Source of the DNA: Ancylomarina sp. 16SWW S1-10-2
Lineage (GTDB): Bacteria; Bacteroidota; Bacteroidia; Bacteroidales; Marinifilaceae
Direction: 5' to 3'
Length of the DNA stretch: 64,000 nucleotides
Assembly: GCF_009669305.1 (NCBI RefSeq)
Contig: NZ_SADB01000010.1
Location: 1 to 64,000, forward strand
Made by a program: the position numbers and the translations under genes. Positions 9,011 through 17,868 of the stretch are shown piece after piece. Each line of letters begins with the position of its first letter. Positions within the stretch are counted from its first letter, which is position 1. Below the pieces are notes generated by a model, which was not told the DNA's origin, did not search any database, and was given only the letters and a program-made list of their open reading frames with translations.

Positions 9011-10018
9011 TTAATTAGCCTTTTTAATTATAATTTGGTCTCCATTTTTCTCATATACCAAATTGAAAGGACTACACATATAGTTTAAAATATTGTCTAG
9101 TTGATCGTGATCGAACGTTGAGGTAAGAGGTAGCTCTTTAAGCTCATCTTCCTGGAAACGAATTTGTACATGATAAGTTCGATCAAGAACTTTAGCGACT
9201 TCTTTTAGTTTAGTATCTCTAAAAATCATTCGACGTGTTTTCCAAGATAAATAATTATCATCACGATTAATTCCTTTTTCGAGATTATATTCTTGTAAAC
9301 TTGCAAAGTCGCCAGGAATTAGAATTAGTTTATTTTCAGGTTTATCTATTGATGAAAATTGAACTTTTCCAGTTTTTACAAGAACTTCTACCTTATTAAA
9401 CGTTGTATTAATATTGAAAGATGTTCCAAGAACTTTTACTTCAGCATTCTTAGCATTAATAATAAACGCCTTATTGGGATTTTTTGATATGTCGAAGAAT
9501 GCTTCACCAATTAGTTCTACACGACGTTCGTTTTTACTAAACTCTTTGGGATAAATAAGCTTTGAATTGGCATTAAGAGTGATAATTGATCCATCATCAA
9601 GCTTGATACTTTTATTAGCTTCACCTATTTCGCAAACAAATGTTTTATTCGAATAAAGATGAGTATATGTTGTTTTGCTTACTAAACCAATCCCAAATAG
9701 AATTATAATTGAGGCTGCAACTCTCATAAAACTTTTAAAAGGAGAGGGTTTCTTAATTTTAAGTTTCGGATTATTTTTTTGATTTCTAGTAATTCTATTT
9801 TTTACATTAAGCCAAGCGTCTTCAGAGTTAAAAGCTTCCTCAGCAAGAAATGAATCAGCGCGCGTTAAATCCTTTTCAGAAGCTTTTATAGCTTCAGCAT
9901 AGTTTGGATTCACGGCCAACTCCTCTTCGAAAGCTTCTAGTTCCGATTCTGTCATTTCTCCACTTAGGTATTTCGAAATGATTTCCCAATCCAGTATATG
10001 TGAAAATTCCTTTTTCAT
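9011..10018 (-). CDS. FecR-family anti-sigma factor
   Basis: The N-terminal cytoplasmic part (1-95) would hold the sigma factor. A single transmembrane helix lies at about 97-117 (MRVAASIIILFGIGLVS). The periplasmic FecR domain (about 125-225) has the usual blocks LDDGSIITLNANSKLIYP, RRVELIGEAFFDI and VKVLGTSFNI. A DUF4974 domain with STN-like fold occupies the C-terminus (about 260-332). Length (335) is normal. It lies 81 bases after the sigma gene and 87 before the STN protein gene, so the three are probably one operon. By family knowledge it holds the sigma factor inactive until a periplasmic STN domain signals. Confidence 0.93.
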   Translation of the reverse strand: MKKEFSHILDWEIISKYLSGEMTESELEAFEEELAVNPNYAEAIKASEKDLTRADSFLAEEAFNSEDAWLNVKNRITRNQKNNPKLKIKKPSPFKSFMRVAASIIILFGIGLVSKTTYTHLYSNKTFVCEIGEANKSIKLDDGSIITLNANSKLIYPKEFSKNERRVELIGEAFFDISKNPNKAFIINAKNAEVKVLGTSFNINTTFNKVEVLVKTGKVQFSSIDKPENKLILIPGDFASLQEYNLEKGINRDDNYLSWKTRRMIFRDTKLKEVAKVLDRTYHVQIRFQEDELKELPLTSTFDHDQLDNILNYMCSPFNLVYEKNGDQIIIKKAN

Positions 10019-10099
10019 TTTTTTTGTTTTTTGCAGCTACTTTTGAATTATAACTGCGGCAATAGTCTTTATTAACTTGTTATGTTGATATATGGTTGC

Positions 10100-10648
10100 T
10101 TAAAATAAACACATGTAATCTTTTAAACTGTGCCTGAATGCTTTTAGCGCTTTACCCATATTAGCTTCAACCGTTTTAATAGAAATGGATAGTTTTTGAG
10201 CTATTTCTTGATATTTTAAACCTTCAAAGCGACTCATTTTAAAAATGATACCACAACGTTGAGGTAGAGATAAAAGGGTTTTATGTACAATTTCGTTTAT
10301 TTCCTTTTCTTCTAGTTTGTTAGCCGAAGAATTGTTTTCATTGTAATGGTGCTTAATGTATTCTTTGTATTTGTTATGACTGCCATCTTTTCTTAAAGCT
10401 TGCAGCGCATTGTTATATGTTGATCGATATAAATATGCCTTTATTGACGTGTGAATGTTTAAGTCTGATCTGTTTTCCCAAATTTGACAAAAAATGTTTT
10501 GTACAATCTCTTCTGAAAGATCTTTTCTTTTGACAAAGCGAAGTGCATAAAGGCATAGTTGTGGATACAATTCTTTGAAAATTTTTTCAAATTCTTCTAT
10601 TTTGCCTTCTCTTATTTGCTTTATTCTATTTTGAGAGTCGTCTAACAT
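10100..10648 (-). CDS. ECF RNA polymerase sigma factor (Bacteroidota FecI-like)
   Basis: 182 residues with sigma region 2 (about 20-90: LYALRFVKRKDLSEEIVQNIFCQIWE, KAYLYRSTYNNAL) and region 4 (about 120-175: LPQRCGIIFKMSRFEGLKYQEIAQKLSISIKTVEANMGKAL). This is the Bacteroidota ECF family usually paired with FecR. It directs RNA polymerase to its own regulon, probably the adjacent genes. A strong terminator at 10736-10768 separates it from the upstream gene, so its promoter must lie in 10649-10735. Confidence 0.93.
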   Translation of the reverse strand: MLDDSQNRIKQIREGKIEEFEKIFKELYPQLCLYALRFVKRKDLSEEIVQNIFCQIWENRSDLNIHTSIKAYLYRSTYNNALQALRKDGSHNKYKEYIKHHYNENNSSANKLEEKEINEIVHKTLLSLPQRCGIIFKMSRFEGLKYQEIAQKLSISIKTVEANMGKALKAFRHSLKDYMCLF

Positions 10649-10735
10649 TCGTAATTTCTGCTTCGTGTATTCTTAATATCTAATTAAAAATAGGTCTTTT
10701 TTCATGTCTTTTTCGATACTTTAATAATTTGTTTT

Positions 10736-10768
10736 GAAAATATCCTGAAGCCTAAACTACAGGATATT
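10736..10768 (-). terminator. terminator between the 433-residue protein gene and the sigma gene
   Basis: A perfect 9-bp stem AATATCCTG / CAGGATATT with a 12-base loop and a short T-run on the minus strand. It lies 22 bases past the stop of the upstream gene, which makes that gene a separate transcription unit. Confidence 0.65.
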
Positions 10769-10789
10769 GTCTATTAAACGAACGAAGGC

Positions 10790-12091
10790 TTATTTCCCTT
10801 TTCTTTTTAACTTTCTAATTGCAGATTCGATTGATTGATCTGGTTCAATAGTGTTTGATGCTCCCCAAAAATTTTCATCACTAAAACTTCCAATTTCATC
10901 AGCCATTACTTGATGGGATTTGAACCTTTCTTTTCCTTTGAATCTCATCGGTTCATTATCACTTCTATCTGTAATTGCCATTTCTGTCATAACCGAGAAC
11001 TTAGAATTAAATAGTTTACGTTTCCAGTTACACTTGAATTTTATTTCTCCACGAGCATAAGTAAAATACCACTTACCATCTTTTTCTTGATAATTAACGA
11101 TGTAGTCAGCAGAAAGTGGTGTTACTTTTACACCTGAAGGTTTTTTGCGAATAAACATCCTTCTTACCTCTGATTCATTTTCCATATTTAAGCTAAACCT
11201 AGCGCTACTTAGGGCTAAGCTTTTTGCATCAATATAAAAAAGTCCGTAGTATAAAGGTAAATCGATACCTTCTTTTTGTTTAAATTCAATCACATAGTGA
11301 ACTTTGTCGTTAAGTTTTGTGATATTTTTAAATGTATAATCGTAGTTCTCAAGAAAATCACCTGAAAGCAGATTGTATGGATTCTTGATGACATCAAGTA
11401 GGAGAGTTGTGTTGGGTCCACCTTGTAGCTTAAATAAAAGGGTATCCATTTTTTTAACGTCTTGCCCCTTGCGTCCTTTGTATATTTGAACTTGATCGTC
11501 TCGCATTTGGTTATAACCAGACTTGTTAATATTAACTACAGCCTCTGATAAGGCAACATAAGTCCTGTTCTTCTTAATGGTTTCACGATAAAATCCTTTC
11601 ATCATATTAGGATCTAAAGAGTAGTTTTGAGCAAGTCGGTGTAGAATGCTTCTAACCAATAATTGTGGATCGTGAGGGTGTACATTAATTTCACCAAGAG
11701 GAATAATTGCAGATTCTAATTCAAGTGTGTTTTTTCGGAATTTCAAGTCTGATATCGTAAATTCTCTGTTCTTAAAACCGATATGAGAAACAGTAATAGT
11801 CTTAGAGTTAGAATTTTTTGCGATTTTCAATAAAAATTCACCATCGCTATTCGAAACAGTAGCAACATTTGAATTGTTAACAGATATATTGGCAAAAATA
11901 AGAGTTTCACCAGTTTCCTTATTTTTAATTTTTCCCTTGTACACATTGTATTCTAGGGTATCGATTACTTGTTGTGTTTTAGTTTTTTTCTTCTTTAAGT
12001 TGATATTATCAGCTCCCATTACATGGCTAAATGAAAGAACCAGTATGAATGAAAGCAATATCGAAAGGTGTTTTCTGAAATTTGTTTTCAT
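10790..12091 (-). CDS. secreted carboxypeptidase-regulatory-like domain protein
   Basis: A signal peptide (1-26, ending HVMGA) is followed by a CarboxypepD_reg-like beta-sandwich (about 48-130: YKGKIKNKETGETLIFANISV, then NSDGEFLLKI) and a long beta-rich C-terminal region. From about residue 140 it is clearly related to the protein at 7352-8923: shared blocks include KGFYRETIKKNRTYV versus TAFYRESVSKNKNYM, LQGGPNTTLLLDVIKN versus LKGGVDACLHLDIIKN, and a C-terminal NFWGASNTIEPDQSI versus TFWGTQNYIEPEENI. It lacks the STN domain. The two paralogues bracket the sigma/FecR pair, suggesting duplication and specialisation. Molecular function is not known to me. Confidence 0.75.
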   Translation of the reverse strand: MKTNFRKHLSILLSFILVLSFSHVMGADNINLKKKKTKTQQVIDTLEYNVYKGKIKNKETGETLIFANISVNNSNVATVSNSDGEFLLKIAKNSNSKTITVSHIGFKNREFTISDLKFRKNTLELESAIIPLGEINVHPHDPQLLVRSILHRLAQNYSLDPNMMKGFYRETIKKNRTYVALSEAVVNINKSGYNQMRDDQVQIYKGRKGQDVKKMDTLLFKLQGGPNTTLLLDVIKNPYNLLSGDFLENYDYTFKNITKLNDKVHYVIEFKQKEGIDLPLYYGLFYIDAKSLALSSARFSLNMENESEVRRMFIRKKPSGVKVTPLSADYIVNYQEKDGKWYFTYARGEIKFKCNWKRKLFNSKFSVMTEMAITDRSDNEPMRFKGKERFKSHQVMADEIGSFSDENFWGASNTIEPDQSIESAIRKLKRKGK

Positions 12092-12299
12092 GATAGTATA
12101 TTTTAAATATGTATAAACCTGTTTGACTTTTATTTTGAGAAGGATTGGCCTTATCTTTCTGTCTTTCTACTACTATGATGCTTAATCAGAATTATACCCT
12201 ATCCTAAAACACTAAAATATACGAATTATTTGTTAGTTTGTGACGAAAACATTTGATTATGATGAGTTTGTGAATCCTCTTTTTTTTGAAACGTTTAGT

Positions 12300-12338
12300 A
12301 AAAATAAAAGCTCCACTACTTTTGAAGTAATGAAGCTT
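12300..12338 (-). terminator. terminator of the uvrA/HEAT-protein operon
   Basis: On the minus strand AAGCTTCATTAC, seven-base loop, GTAGTGGAGCTT (two wobble pairs), then a T-rich run. It lies 29 bases past the stop of the 162-residue protein. Confidence 0.75.
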
Positions 12339-12366
12339 TAAATAAAATATTGAATTTAAATATGGT

Positions 12367-12855
12367 TTATTCTGCCGTTTGTTCTATTATATGAAACGCC
12401 TCATGTAGCCAGCCTTTACGGTCTTCGTTAGCGTTTGAAATCGCATTTTTTAGTTTAGCCATTTCTAGTTCTTTTGATTCAGGCTCAAAAAATTCATCCA
12501 TATTTTCGATTACGGTTAAAGCTTCAAAAGCAACCTCAAAATCACTTTCTATCAATAGATCAACAAAAAGACCAAGGTGTTTTGTAAATTTTAAATTTGA
12601 TTGCCAGCATACCTCAATCAGGTTTTTCTGAATAGCTTGATATTTTTCGTTCTGAATAGCGGCAACGATTGGTTCAACTGCCTTAGAAACTTTAATATCG
12701 AATAGGAAATTATATAAAGCTTTTTCAACTTCAGGATGACTAGGGTTTATTAAATAATCAAGAATTGCATCCAAGTCTTTAATATTACCTTTTGCGCGTA
12801 AGTTTTCTATACTTTTTAGAACGAGCGTTTCATCTTTTAAACTTAAATTTATCAT
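12367..12855 (-). CDS. small HEAT-like repeat protein downstream of uvrA
   Basis: 162 residues, entirely helical in pattern, with repeated amphipathic helix pairs (for example DLDAILDYLINPSHPEVEKAL and AVEPIVAAIQNEKYQAIQKNL) like HEAT repeats. No signal peptide or membrane helix; acidic C-terminus. It follows uvrA by 48 bases on the same strand and shares its terminator, so it is co-transcribed. I know similar small HEAT-like proteins near uvrA in other Bacteroidota but no function for them. A protein-binding scaffold is the only safe inference. Confidence 0.7.
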   Translation of the reverse strand: MINLSLKDETLVLKSIENLRAKGNIKDLDAILDYLINPSHPEVEKALYNFLFDIKVSKAVEPIVAAIQNEKYQAIQKNLIEVCWQSNLKFTKHLGLFVDLLIESDFEVAFEALTVIENMDEFFEPESKELEMAKLKNAISNANEDRKGWLHEAFHIIEQTAE

Positions 12856-12903
12856 ATTAAGACTCTTTGTTTTTGTAATTAGAATTATTTTTTTTTGTGG
12901 TGT

Positions 12904-15696
12904 TTATAGTTTCTCTTTTAGATATTTACCAGTGTAAGAATCTGATTTTTTTATAATATCTTCTGGTAAACCCTCGAAGCAAAGGTTGCCACCCTTAACG
13001 CCACCTTCAGGGCCGAGATCGATAATCCAGTCGGCACATTTAATAACTTCCATATTGTGTTCAATTACAATTAAACTATGCCCTCTTGAAATTAAAGCAT
13101 TAAAGGCATCCATTAGTTTGTTAATATCATGAAAATGGAGACCTGTAGTTGGTTCATCAAAAATGAATAAGCAAGGTTCAGCCTTTTCTTTTGCTAAGAA
13201 TGAGGCTAGTTTAACTCGTTGACTTTCTCCTCCACTAAGAGTGCTTGATGCTTGGCCAAGTTTTACATAACCCAAACCAACATCAACCAATGGTTTTAAT
13301 CTTTGAGCTATCTTTTTCTCAGTTTTCCCTGTTGACTCCATGAAGAATTCTGTGGCTTCATTTACAGTCATTTCAAGAATGTCGTGTATGTTTTTCCCTC
13401 GATATCTAACCTCTAGAATTTCATCTTTGAAACGACGCCCTTTACAACTTTCACATTGTAAATAAACGTCAGCCATAAATTGCATTTCTACTTTTATAAT
13501 CCCTTCGCCTTGGCATTCATCACATCTTCCTCCATCGATATTGAAAGAAAAGTGTGCCGATTTGAATCCACTATATTTCGATGCTTGCTGATCGGCATAT
13601 AGTTTTCTGATCTCATCGTAAGCCTTAAGGTAGGTTACAGGATTCGAACGAGAGGATTTACCAATAGGATTTTGATCAACAAATTCGACATTGCTAATCA
13701 TATGCAAATCTCCTCTTAGGGCATTAAAATGGCCACTTTTATCGGAATAACCACCGTAGTGTTTTTTTAGTGCTGGATAGAGAATTGTTTTTATTAATGA
13801 TGATTTACCAGAACCACTAACACCAGTAACTAAAGTCATGGCATTAAGTGGAAATTTAACGTCTAAGGATTTTAAGTTATTTTCGCTAGCACCTATAATT
13901 TCTATATAGTTGTTCCATTTTCTTCTTGTAGTAGGTGTTGGAATACATCGCGATTTTGAAATATATTGCGAAGTTAGGCTCGCATTTGAACTCTTTAACT
14001 CTTCCAAGTTGCCTTGAAATACCAACTCACCACCAAGTCTGCCAGCGTAAGGTCCTATATCAATAACCTGATCTGCTGCTAGAATAATGTCTTCGTCGTG
14101 TTCCACAACAACAACCGTGTTGCCTAAATCGCGTAATTGGCGTAGTACTTTTATTAAGAGTTCAGTATCCTTTGAATGTAAACCAATACTTGGCTCGTCA
14201 AGTATATAAAGAGAACCAACCAAGCTACTTCCAAGCGATGTTGCCAGGTTAATACGTTGAGATTCACCTCCAGATAAACTACTCGATAATCTGTTTAGAG
14301 TTAGATAGCCGAGTCCAACATCTGAAAGAAATTGAAGTCTATTTTGAATTTCAATTAGCAGGCGTTTTGAAACTTTTATATCGCTACCTTCAAGTTTTAT
14401 ATTATTAAAGAATTCGTTGAGTTCAGAGATTGGCATCAGAACTAAGTCTTGAATACTTTTCCCTGTGATTTTAACGTATCCAGCTTCTTTTTTTAATCGA
14501 GTACCTCTACAATCGGGGCAAACTGTTTTACCGCGATATCGCGATAGCATAACACGAAATTGAATCTTATATTGTTTAGATTCAACATAAGCAAAGAAGG
14601 CATCTAGACCTTTAAAATGTTTGTTTCCTGTCCAAAGCAACTGTTTTTGTTCGTCGCTTAGGTCTAAGTAGGGTTTGTGAATTGGAAAATCGAATTTATC
14701 AGCAACTAGCACGAATTCATCTTTCCATTTTCGCATTTTTTCACCTTTCCAACAAACTATAGCATCTTCGTATATGCTTAAGGTTTTGTTTGGAATTACC
14801 AAGTCTTTATCAATACCAATAACTTTACCAAATCCTTCACACCTAGGACATGCACCAACAGGATTGTTAAAGCTGAAGGTGTGTATATTGGGATCTTCAA
14901 AAATAATTCCGTCAGCTTCAAAACGATTTGAAAAGCTATGGTAATTTTGAGATTTTGAGTCTGAAACTGATATCAAACATTCTCCTTCTCCTTCATAAAA
15001 AGCCGTTTGAATTGAATCTGCTAATCTATTTTGGGTGTCTTTATTATTATCAATACGCAATCGATCAATAATGATAAGTATTTTATCTTTGCTTGATAAC
15101 AGTTTTTCATCTTCTAAAACATCAAAAATTTTAAGTGCTTTTCCTTTGATTTCTATTCTCGAGAAACCTTGTTGTGATAAAACTTCTAACTGCTCTTTTC
15201 TCGAACGATCACTCTTAGGGTGAAGTTCTGTCATAATCATGACGGTTGTATTTTCCTCATGATCTAGTGCAAAATTGACCACATCACTTACACTATGTCT
15301 TTTTACTAACGTATTAGAAATAGGAGAGTAGGTTTTTCCTATTCGGGCAAAAAGCAATTTTAAGTAGTCGTAAATTTCTGTTGATGTTCCAACTGTAGAA
15401 CGAGGATTTCGTGTGTTTACCTTTTGCTTAATAGCTATTGCAGGAGGGATTCCCTTAATGAAGTCAACTTCTGGTTTATTTATTCGTCCAAGGAACTGGC
15501 GCGCATAGGCAGACAAACTCTCTACATAGCGTCGTTGGCCTTCAGCATAAAGCGTATCGAAAGCTAAGGATGATTTCCCTGAACCAGACAGTCCTGTGAT
15601 TACAATAAATTTATTGCGAGGAATTTTTAAGTCAATATTCTTAAGATTATGGACTCTTGCTCCTTTTATGGTGATGAATTTATCTTGCTTAATCAT
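12904..15696 (-). CDS. uvrA: excinuclease ABC subunit A
   Basis: 930 residues, close to the usual 940. Two ABC ATPase modules: Walker [10 protein letters not shown] (35-43) with signature [12 protein letters not shown] and Walker B LYILDEP, and Walker [10 protein letters not shown] in the second half with [12 protein letters not shown] and LFIFDEP. Zinc modules CPDCRGTR and [16 protein letters not shown] are present. The first zinc module has only CPRC at 283-286; the preceding CxxC pair found in E. coli UvrA is missing ([15 protein letters not shown] instead). UvrA2-UvrB finds helix-distorting lesions and loads UvrB for nucleotide excision repair. It is the first gene of a two-gene operon with the HEAT-like protein. 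Confidence 0.97.
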   Translation of the reverse strand: MIKQDKFITIKGARVHNLKNIDLKIPRNKFIVITGLSGSGKSSLAFDTLYAEGQRRYVESLSAYARQFLGRINKPEVDFIKGIPPAIAIKQKVNTRNPRSTVGTSTEIYDYLKLLFARIGKTYSPISNTLVKRHSVSDVVNFALDHEENTTVMIMTELHPKSDRSRKEQLEVLSQQGFSRIEIKGKALKIFDVLEDEKLLSSKDKILIIIDRLRIDNNKDTQNRLADSIQTAFYEGEGECLISVSDSKSQNYHSFSNRFEADGIIFEDPNIHTFSFNNPVGACPRCEGFGKVIGIDKDLVIPNKTLSIYEDAIVCWKGEKMRKWKDEFVLVADKFDFPIHKPYLDLSDEQKQLLWTGNKHFKGLDAFFAYVESKQYKIQFRVMLSRYRGKTVCPDCRGTRLKKEAGYVKITGKSIQDLVLMPISELNEFFNNIKLEGSDIKVSKRLLIEIQNRLQFLSDVGLGYLTLNRLSSSLSGGESQRINLATSLGSSLVGSLYILDEPSIGLHSKDTELLIKVLRQLRDLGNTVVVVEHDEDIILAADQVIDIGPYAGRLGGELVFQGNLEELKSSNASLTSQYISKSRCIPTPTTRRKWNNYIEIIGASENNLKSLDVKFPLNAMTLVTGVSGSGKSSLIKTILYPALKKHYGGYSDKSGHFNALRGDLHMISNVEFVDQNPIGKSSRSNPVTYLKAYDEIRKLYADQQASKYSGFKSAHFSFNIDGGRCDECQGEGIIKVEMQFMADVYLQCESCKGRRFKDEILEVRYRGKNIHDILEMTVNEATEFFMESTGKTEKKIAQRLKPLVDVGLGYVKLGQASSTLSGGESQRVKLASFLAKEKAEPCLFIFDEPTTGLHFHDINKLMDAFNALISRGHSLIVIEHNMEVIKCADWIIDLGPEGGVKGGNLCFEGLPEDIIKKSDSYTGKYLKEKL

Positions 15697-15869
15697 GTTT
15701 ATTCCTAGAATTTCTGAGCGAAATGTAAAATCTTACAAATTTATTTAAGTTCTATTGATTTGCAAAACTCTTTATTATTTATAATCTTGCAAGTAATATA
15801 ATATTTACTCACCAATTTCTACTTTGCTTATAGATCGATCTCTACACTTTATAACTTAAAATCTAAGAT

Positions 15870-16469
15870 GTGAAATTGGAGAAATTTGATTTAAAAAGCG
15901 ATCAATATTATATTGAGCAATTTATTTCTGGCGATTCGTCTGGAATTGAAATGCTGATAACTCGCCATAAAGATAGGGTATATACCTACATTTATTTAAT
16001 AGTAAAAAATAAAGATTTAACCGAAGATATTTTTCAAGATGTATTCATTAAGGTTATTCAGTCTTTACGTGCAGGAAAATATCGTGATAACGGTAAATTC
16101 TTAGCTTGGGTATTTCGTATTGCCCATAATTTGATTATTGATCATTTTAGGCAAGGGAAGGTGAATAAGGTTTATTCTAATGATGATTTTGAACTAGATC
16201 TATTTAATTCAGATCAATTTAGTGATGAGAATTGTGAGGATGTTATGATACGATCGCAGATTCATTCTGAAGTGAGAGATTTGGTAGATCGTCTTCCTTT
16301 AGATCAGCGTGAAATTATTATTTTACGTCATTATAAGGGCTTAAGCTTTAAGGAGATTGCCGATGATACTGATGTAAGTATTAATACGGCACTTGGTCGT
16401 ATGCGATATGCTCTTATTAATTTGAGAAAAATGATTGAAGAAGATCAGCTTAATTTGTTGATTTCATAG
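15870..16469 (+). CDS. ECF RNA polymerase sigma factor (RpoE-like)
   Basis: 199 residues with region 2 (about 25-95: RVYTYIYLIVKNKDLTEDIFQD, FLAWVFRIAHNLIIDHFR) and region 4 (about 125-185: LPLDQREIIILRHYKGLSFKEIADDTDVSINTALGRMRYAL). The start is GTG at 15870; no ATG exists before region 2 in this frame. Unlike the two FecI-like sigma factors in this window it has no FecR partner; an 81-residue protein follows after 75 bases and may be co-transcribed. Target genes are unknown. Confidence 0.9.
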   Translation: MKLEKFDLKSDQYYIEQFISGDSSGIEMLITRHKDRVYTYIYLIVKNKDLTEDIFQDVFIKVIQSLRAGKYRDNGKFLAWVFRIAHNLIIDHFRQGKVNKVYSNDDFELDLFNSDQFSDENCEDVMIRSQIHSEVRDLVDRLPLDQREIIILRHYKGLSFKEIADDTDVSINTALGRMRYALINLRKMIEEDQLNLLIS

Positions 16470-16544
16470 GATATGAGGACCTTTTACAAATTTGGTATAC
16501 TAAAATGAAAAAGGTTGCGTTATAGAGTGTGAAACTAATTATAT

Positions 16545-16790
16545 ATGCGGATGGATTCATTTTTTACACTTGTAGGCTGTGCGCCAGCGATGAATCATGC
16601 TGATTTTCTTAAAGAACTGGAAAGTGTCTCTATAGACGACTTGATGGGATCGGGAGATTTAATCAGATATATTGATAATTTATTGCTTGAAGCGCCAGCT
16701 AGTTTGACTAAGAAAATTATGCGTTATTCTGATGTTTATAGTAACGCAAGGACATCTTACGAAGATCTAAACAATCTTATTTTAAACTAA
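16545..16790 (+). CDS. small protein of unknown function downstream of an ECF sigma factor
   Basis: 81 residues, acidic, mostly helical, with no membrane segment. Internal methionines at residues 3 and 16 are alternative starts; the one at 16 (MNHADFLKELESVSIDDLMG) would give a soluble 66-residue protein. It ends directly at a strong terminator and lies on the same strand as the sigma gene. The position invites the idea of a small regulator or anti-sigma protein, but nothing in the sequence proves it and I do not recognise the family. Confidence 0.55.
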   Translation: MRMDSFFTLVGCAPAMNHADFLKELESVSIDDLMGSGDLIRYIDNLLLEAPASLTKKIMRYSDVYSNARTSYEDLNNLILN

Positions 16791-16821
16791 AAAAAAAGCC
16801 AGATTTAAATCTGGCTTTTTT
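16791..16821. terminator. bidirectional terminator
   Basis: GCCAGATTTAAATCTGGC forms a perfect 9-bp inverted repeat flanked by seven A on the left and six T on the right, so it works for the small protein gene (plus) and the MCE gene (minus). Confidence 0.9.
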
Positions 16822-16840
16822 GTGGATATGAATTTCTAAA

Positions 16841-17812
16841 TTATTTCTTTTTCTTGTCTTTACGTCCAAAAACTGAGATTTGAACGTAACGACTTGGATG
16901 CGCTTTAAGATCTACTAAAAGTTCATCTAAGTGTTTTGAGGCAGATTCAAAATGCTTATAAAGACTGTCATTCTTAAGTAGAGCACCCATACTACCTTTA
17001 CCCTCATTTATTTGTTGGAATATTTCATTCACTTGAGCTAAAGCTGCATTGGCATTGTTTACTGTTGAAGTAATATTGGCTTGTTTTAAAGAATCAGATA
17101 TACTCGAAAAATTGGTTAAAATATGGCTAATATTTTCACCGTTCGAGTCAAGGTTACTAGTTATAGATTCAACATTTGCAAGTATCTTTTCCATTTGAGA
17201 TCTTTGACCACTAACCAATGTGTCGAGACTTCCCGATGTGTGTTCAAGTTTGTTTATTGTGTTCTTAATACTCGTTAAACTTTGTGAGATATTATTACGT
17301 GCATCAGCATTAAAAATATATTGAACAACTGTTAACACAGAGTCAACACTTGACATCAGTTTTTCAGCTTTATTTTTTAGAGGTAGCATTTGCATACTAA
17401 CTTGTTCTTTTAAGTCACCCTCAATACTTCCATTAATAGTGTCTCCAGCTTGTAATATTATTTTAGATGTGCCAGGAATAATTTGAATTTCTTTGGTTCC
17501 CATAATATCCGAACTAATAATTCTAGCTGTCGTATTATCGGAGAACTTAAAATCATCGTTTACCGAAAAAGAAACAATTAAACCCTTAACATTTGTATCG
17601 TTGAATTTTATAGATTTAATTTGCCCAATTTTCAAGCCTCTTAGAGTCACAGGACTCGATTCTTTTAAACCGTCAACTCTTTCGTATTTGGCGTAAAATA
17701 ATTGATCTTTTGAGAATATACTCTCTCCTTTAAGGAAGTTAATTCCCCAAATAAAAATTATAATGGCAGCTATAACCAATATTCCAATTGTAGCTTCTTT
17801 TGATATTTTCAT
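16841..17812 (-). CDS. MCE/MlaD-family lipid-transport protein
   Basis: A single N-terminal transmembrane helix (about 8-26: TIGILVIAAIIIFIWGINF) anchors the protein, followed by one MCE domain (about 37-115, with VDGLKESSPVTLRGLKIGQI). The remaining 200 residues are helical, coiled-coil-like, rich in Ser/Asn/Thr. This matches the 320-residue MlaD homologues of Bacteroidota, which bind lipids in the periplasm as part of a Mla-type phospholipid trafficking ABC system. The permease and ATPase genes are not here. It lies 56 bases after the amidase gene, in the familiar amidase-MCE order, so the two are probably co-transcribed. Confidence 0.9.
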   Translation of the reverse strand: MKISKEATIGILVIAAIIIFIWGINFLKGESIFSKDQLFYAKYERVDGLKESSPVTLRGLKIGQIKSIKFNDTNVKGLIVSFSVNDDFKFSDNTTARIISSDIMGTKEIQIIPGTSKIILQAGDTINGSIEGDLKEQVSMQMLPLKNKAEKLMSSVDSVLTVVQYIFNADARNNISQSLTSIKNTINKLEHTSGSLDTLVSGQRSQMEKILANVESITSNLDSNGENISHILTNFSSISDSLKQANITSTVNNANAALAQVNEIFQQINEGKGSMGALLKNDSLYKHFESASKHLDELLVDLKAHPSRYVQISVFGRKDKKKK

Positions 17813-17868
17813 TTAGTGATATTGTGTGAATACTTTATTTCTTCTTAATCAAAGGTATTGAATATTTA

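Noticed and set aside
10100-12091. One operon running from the 433-residue protein gene through sigma and FecR
   Set aside because: A perfect 9-bp hairpin at 10736-10768 just after the first gene points to separate transcription.
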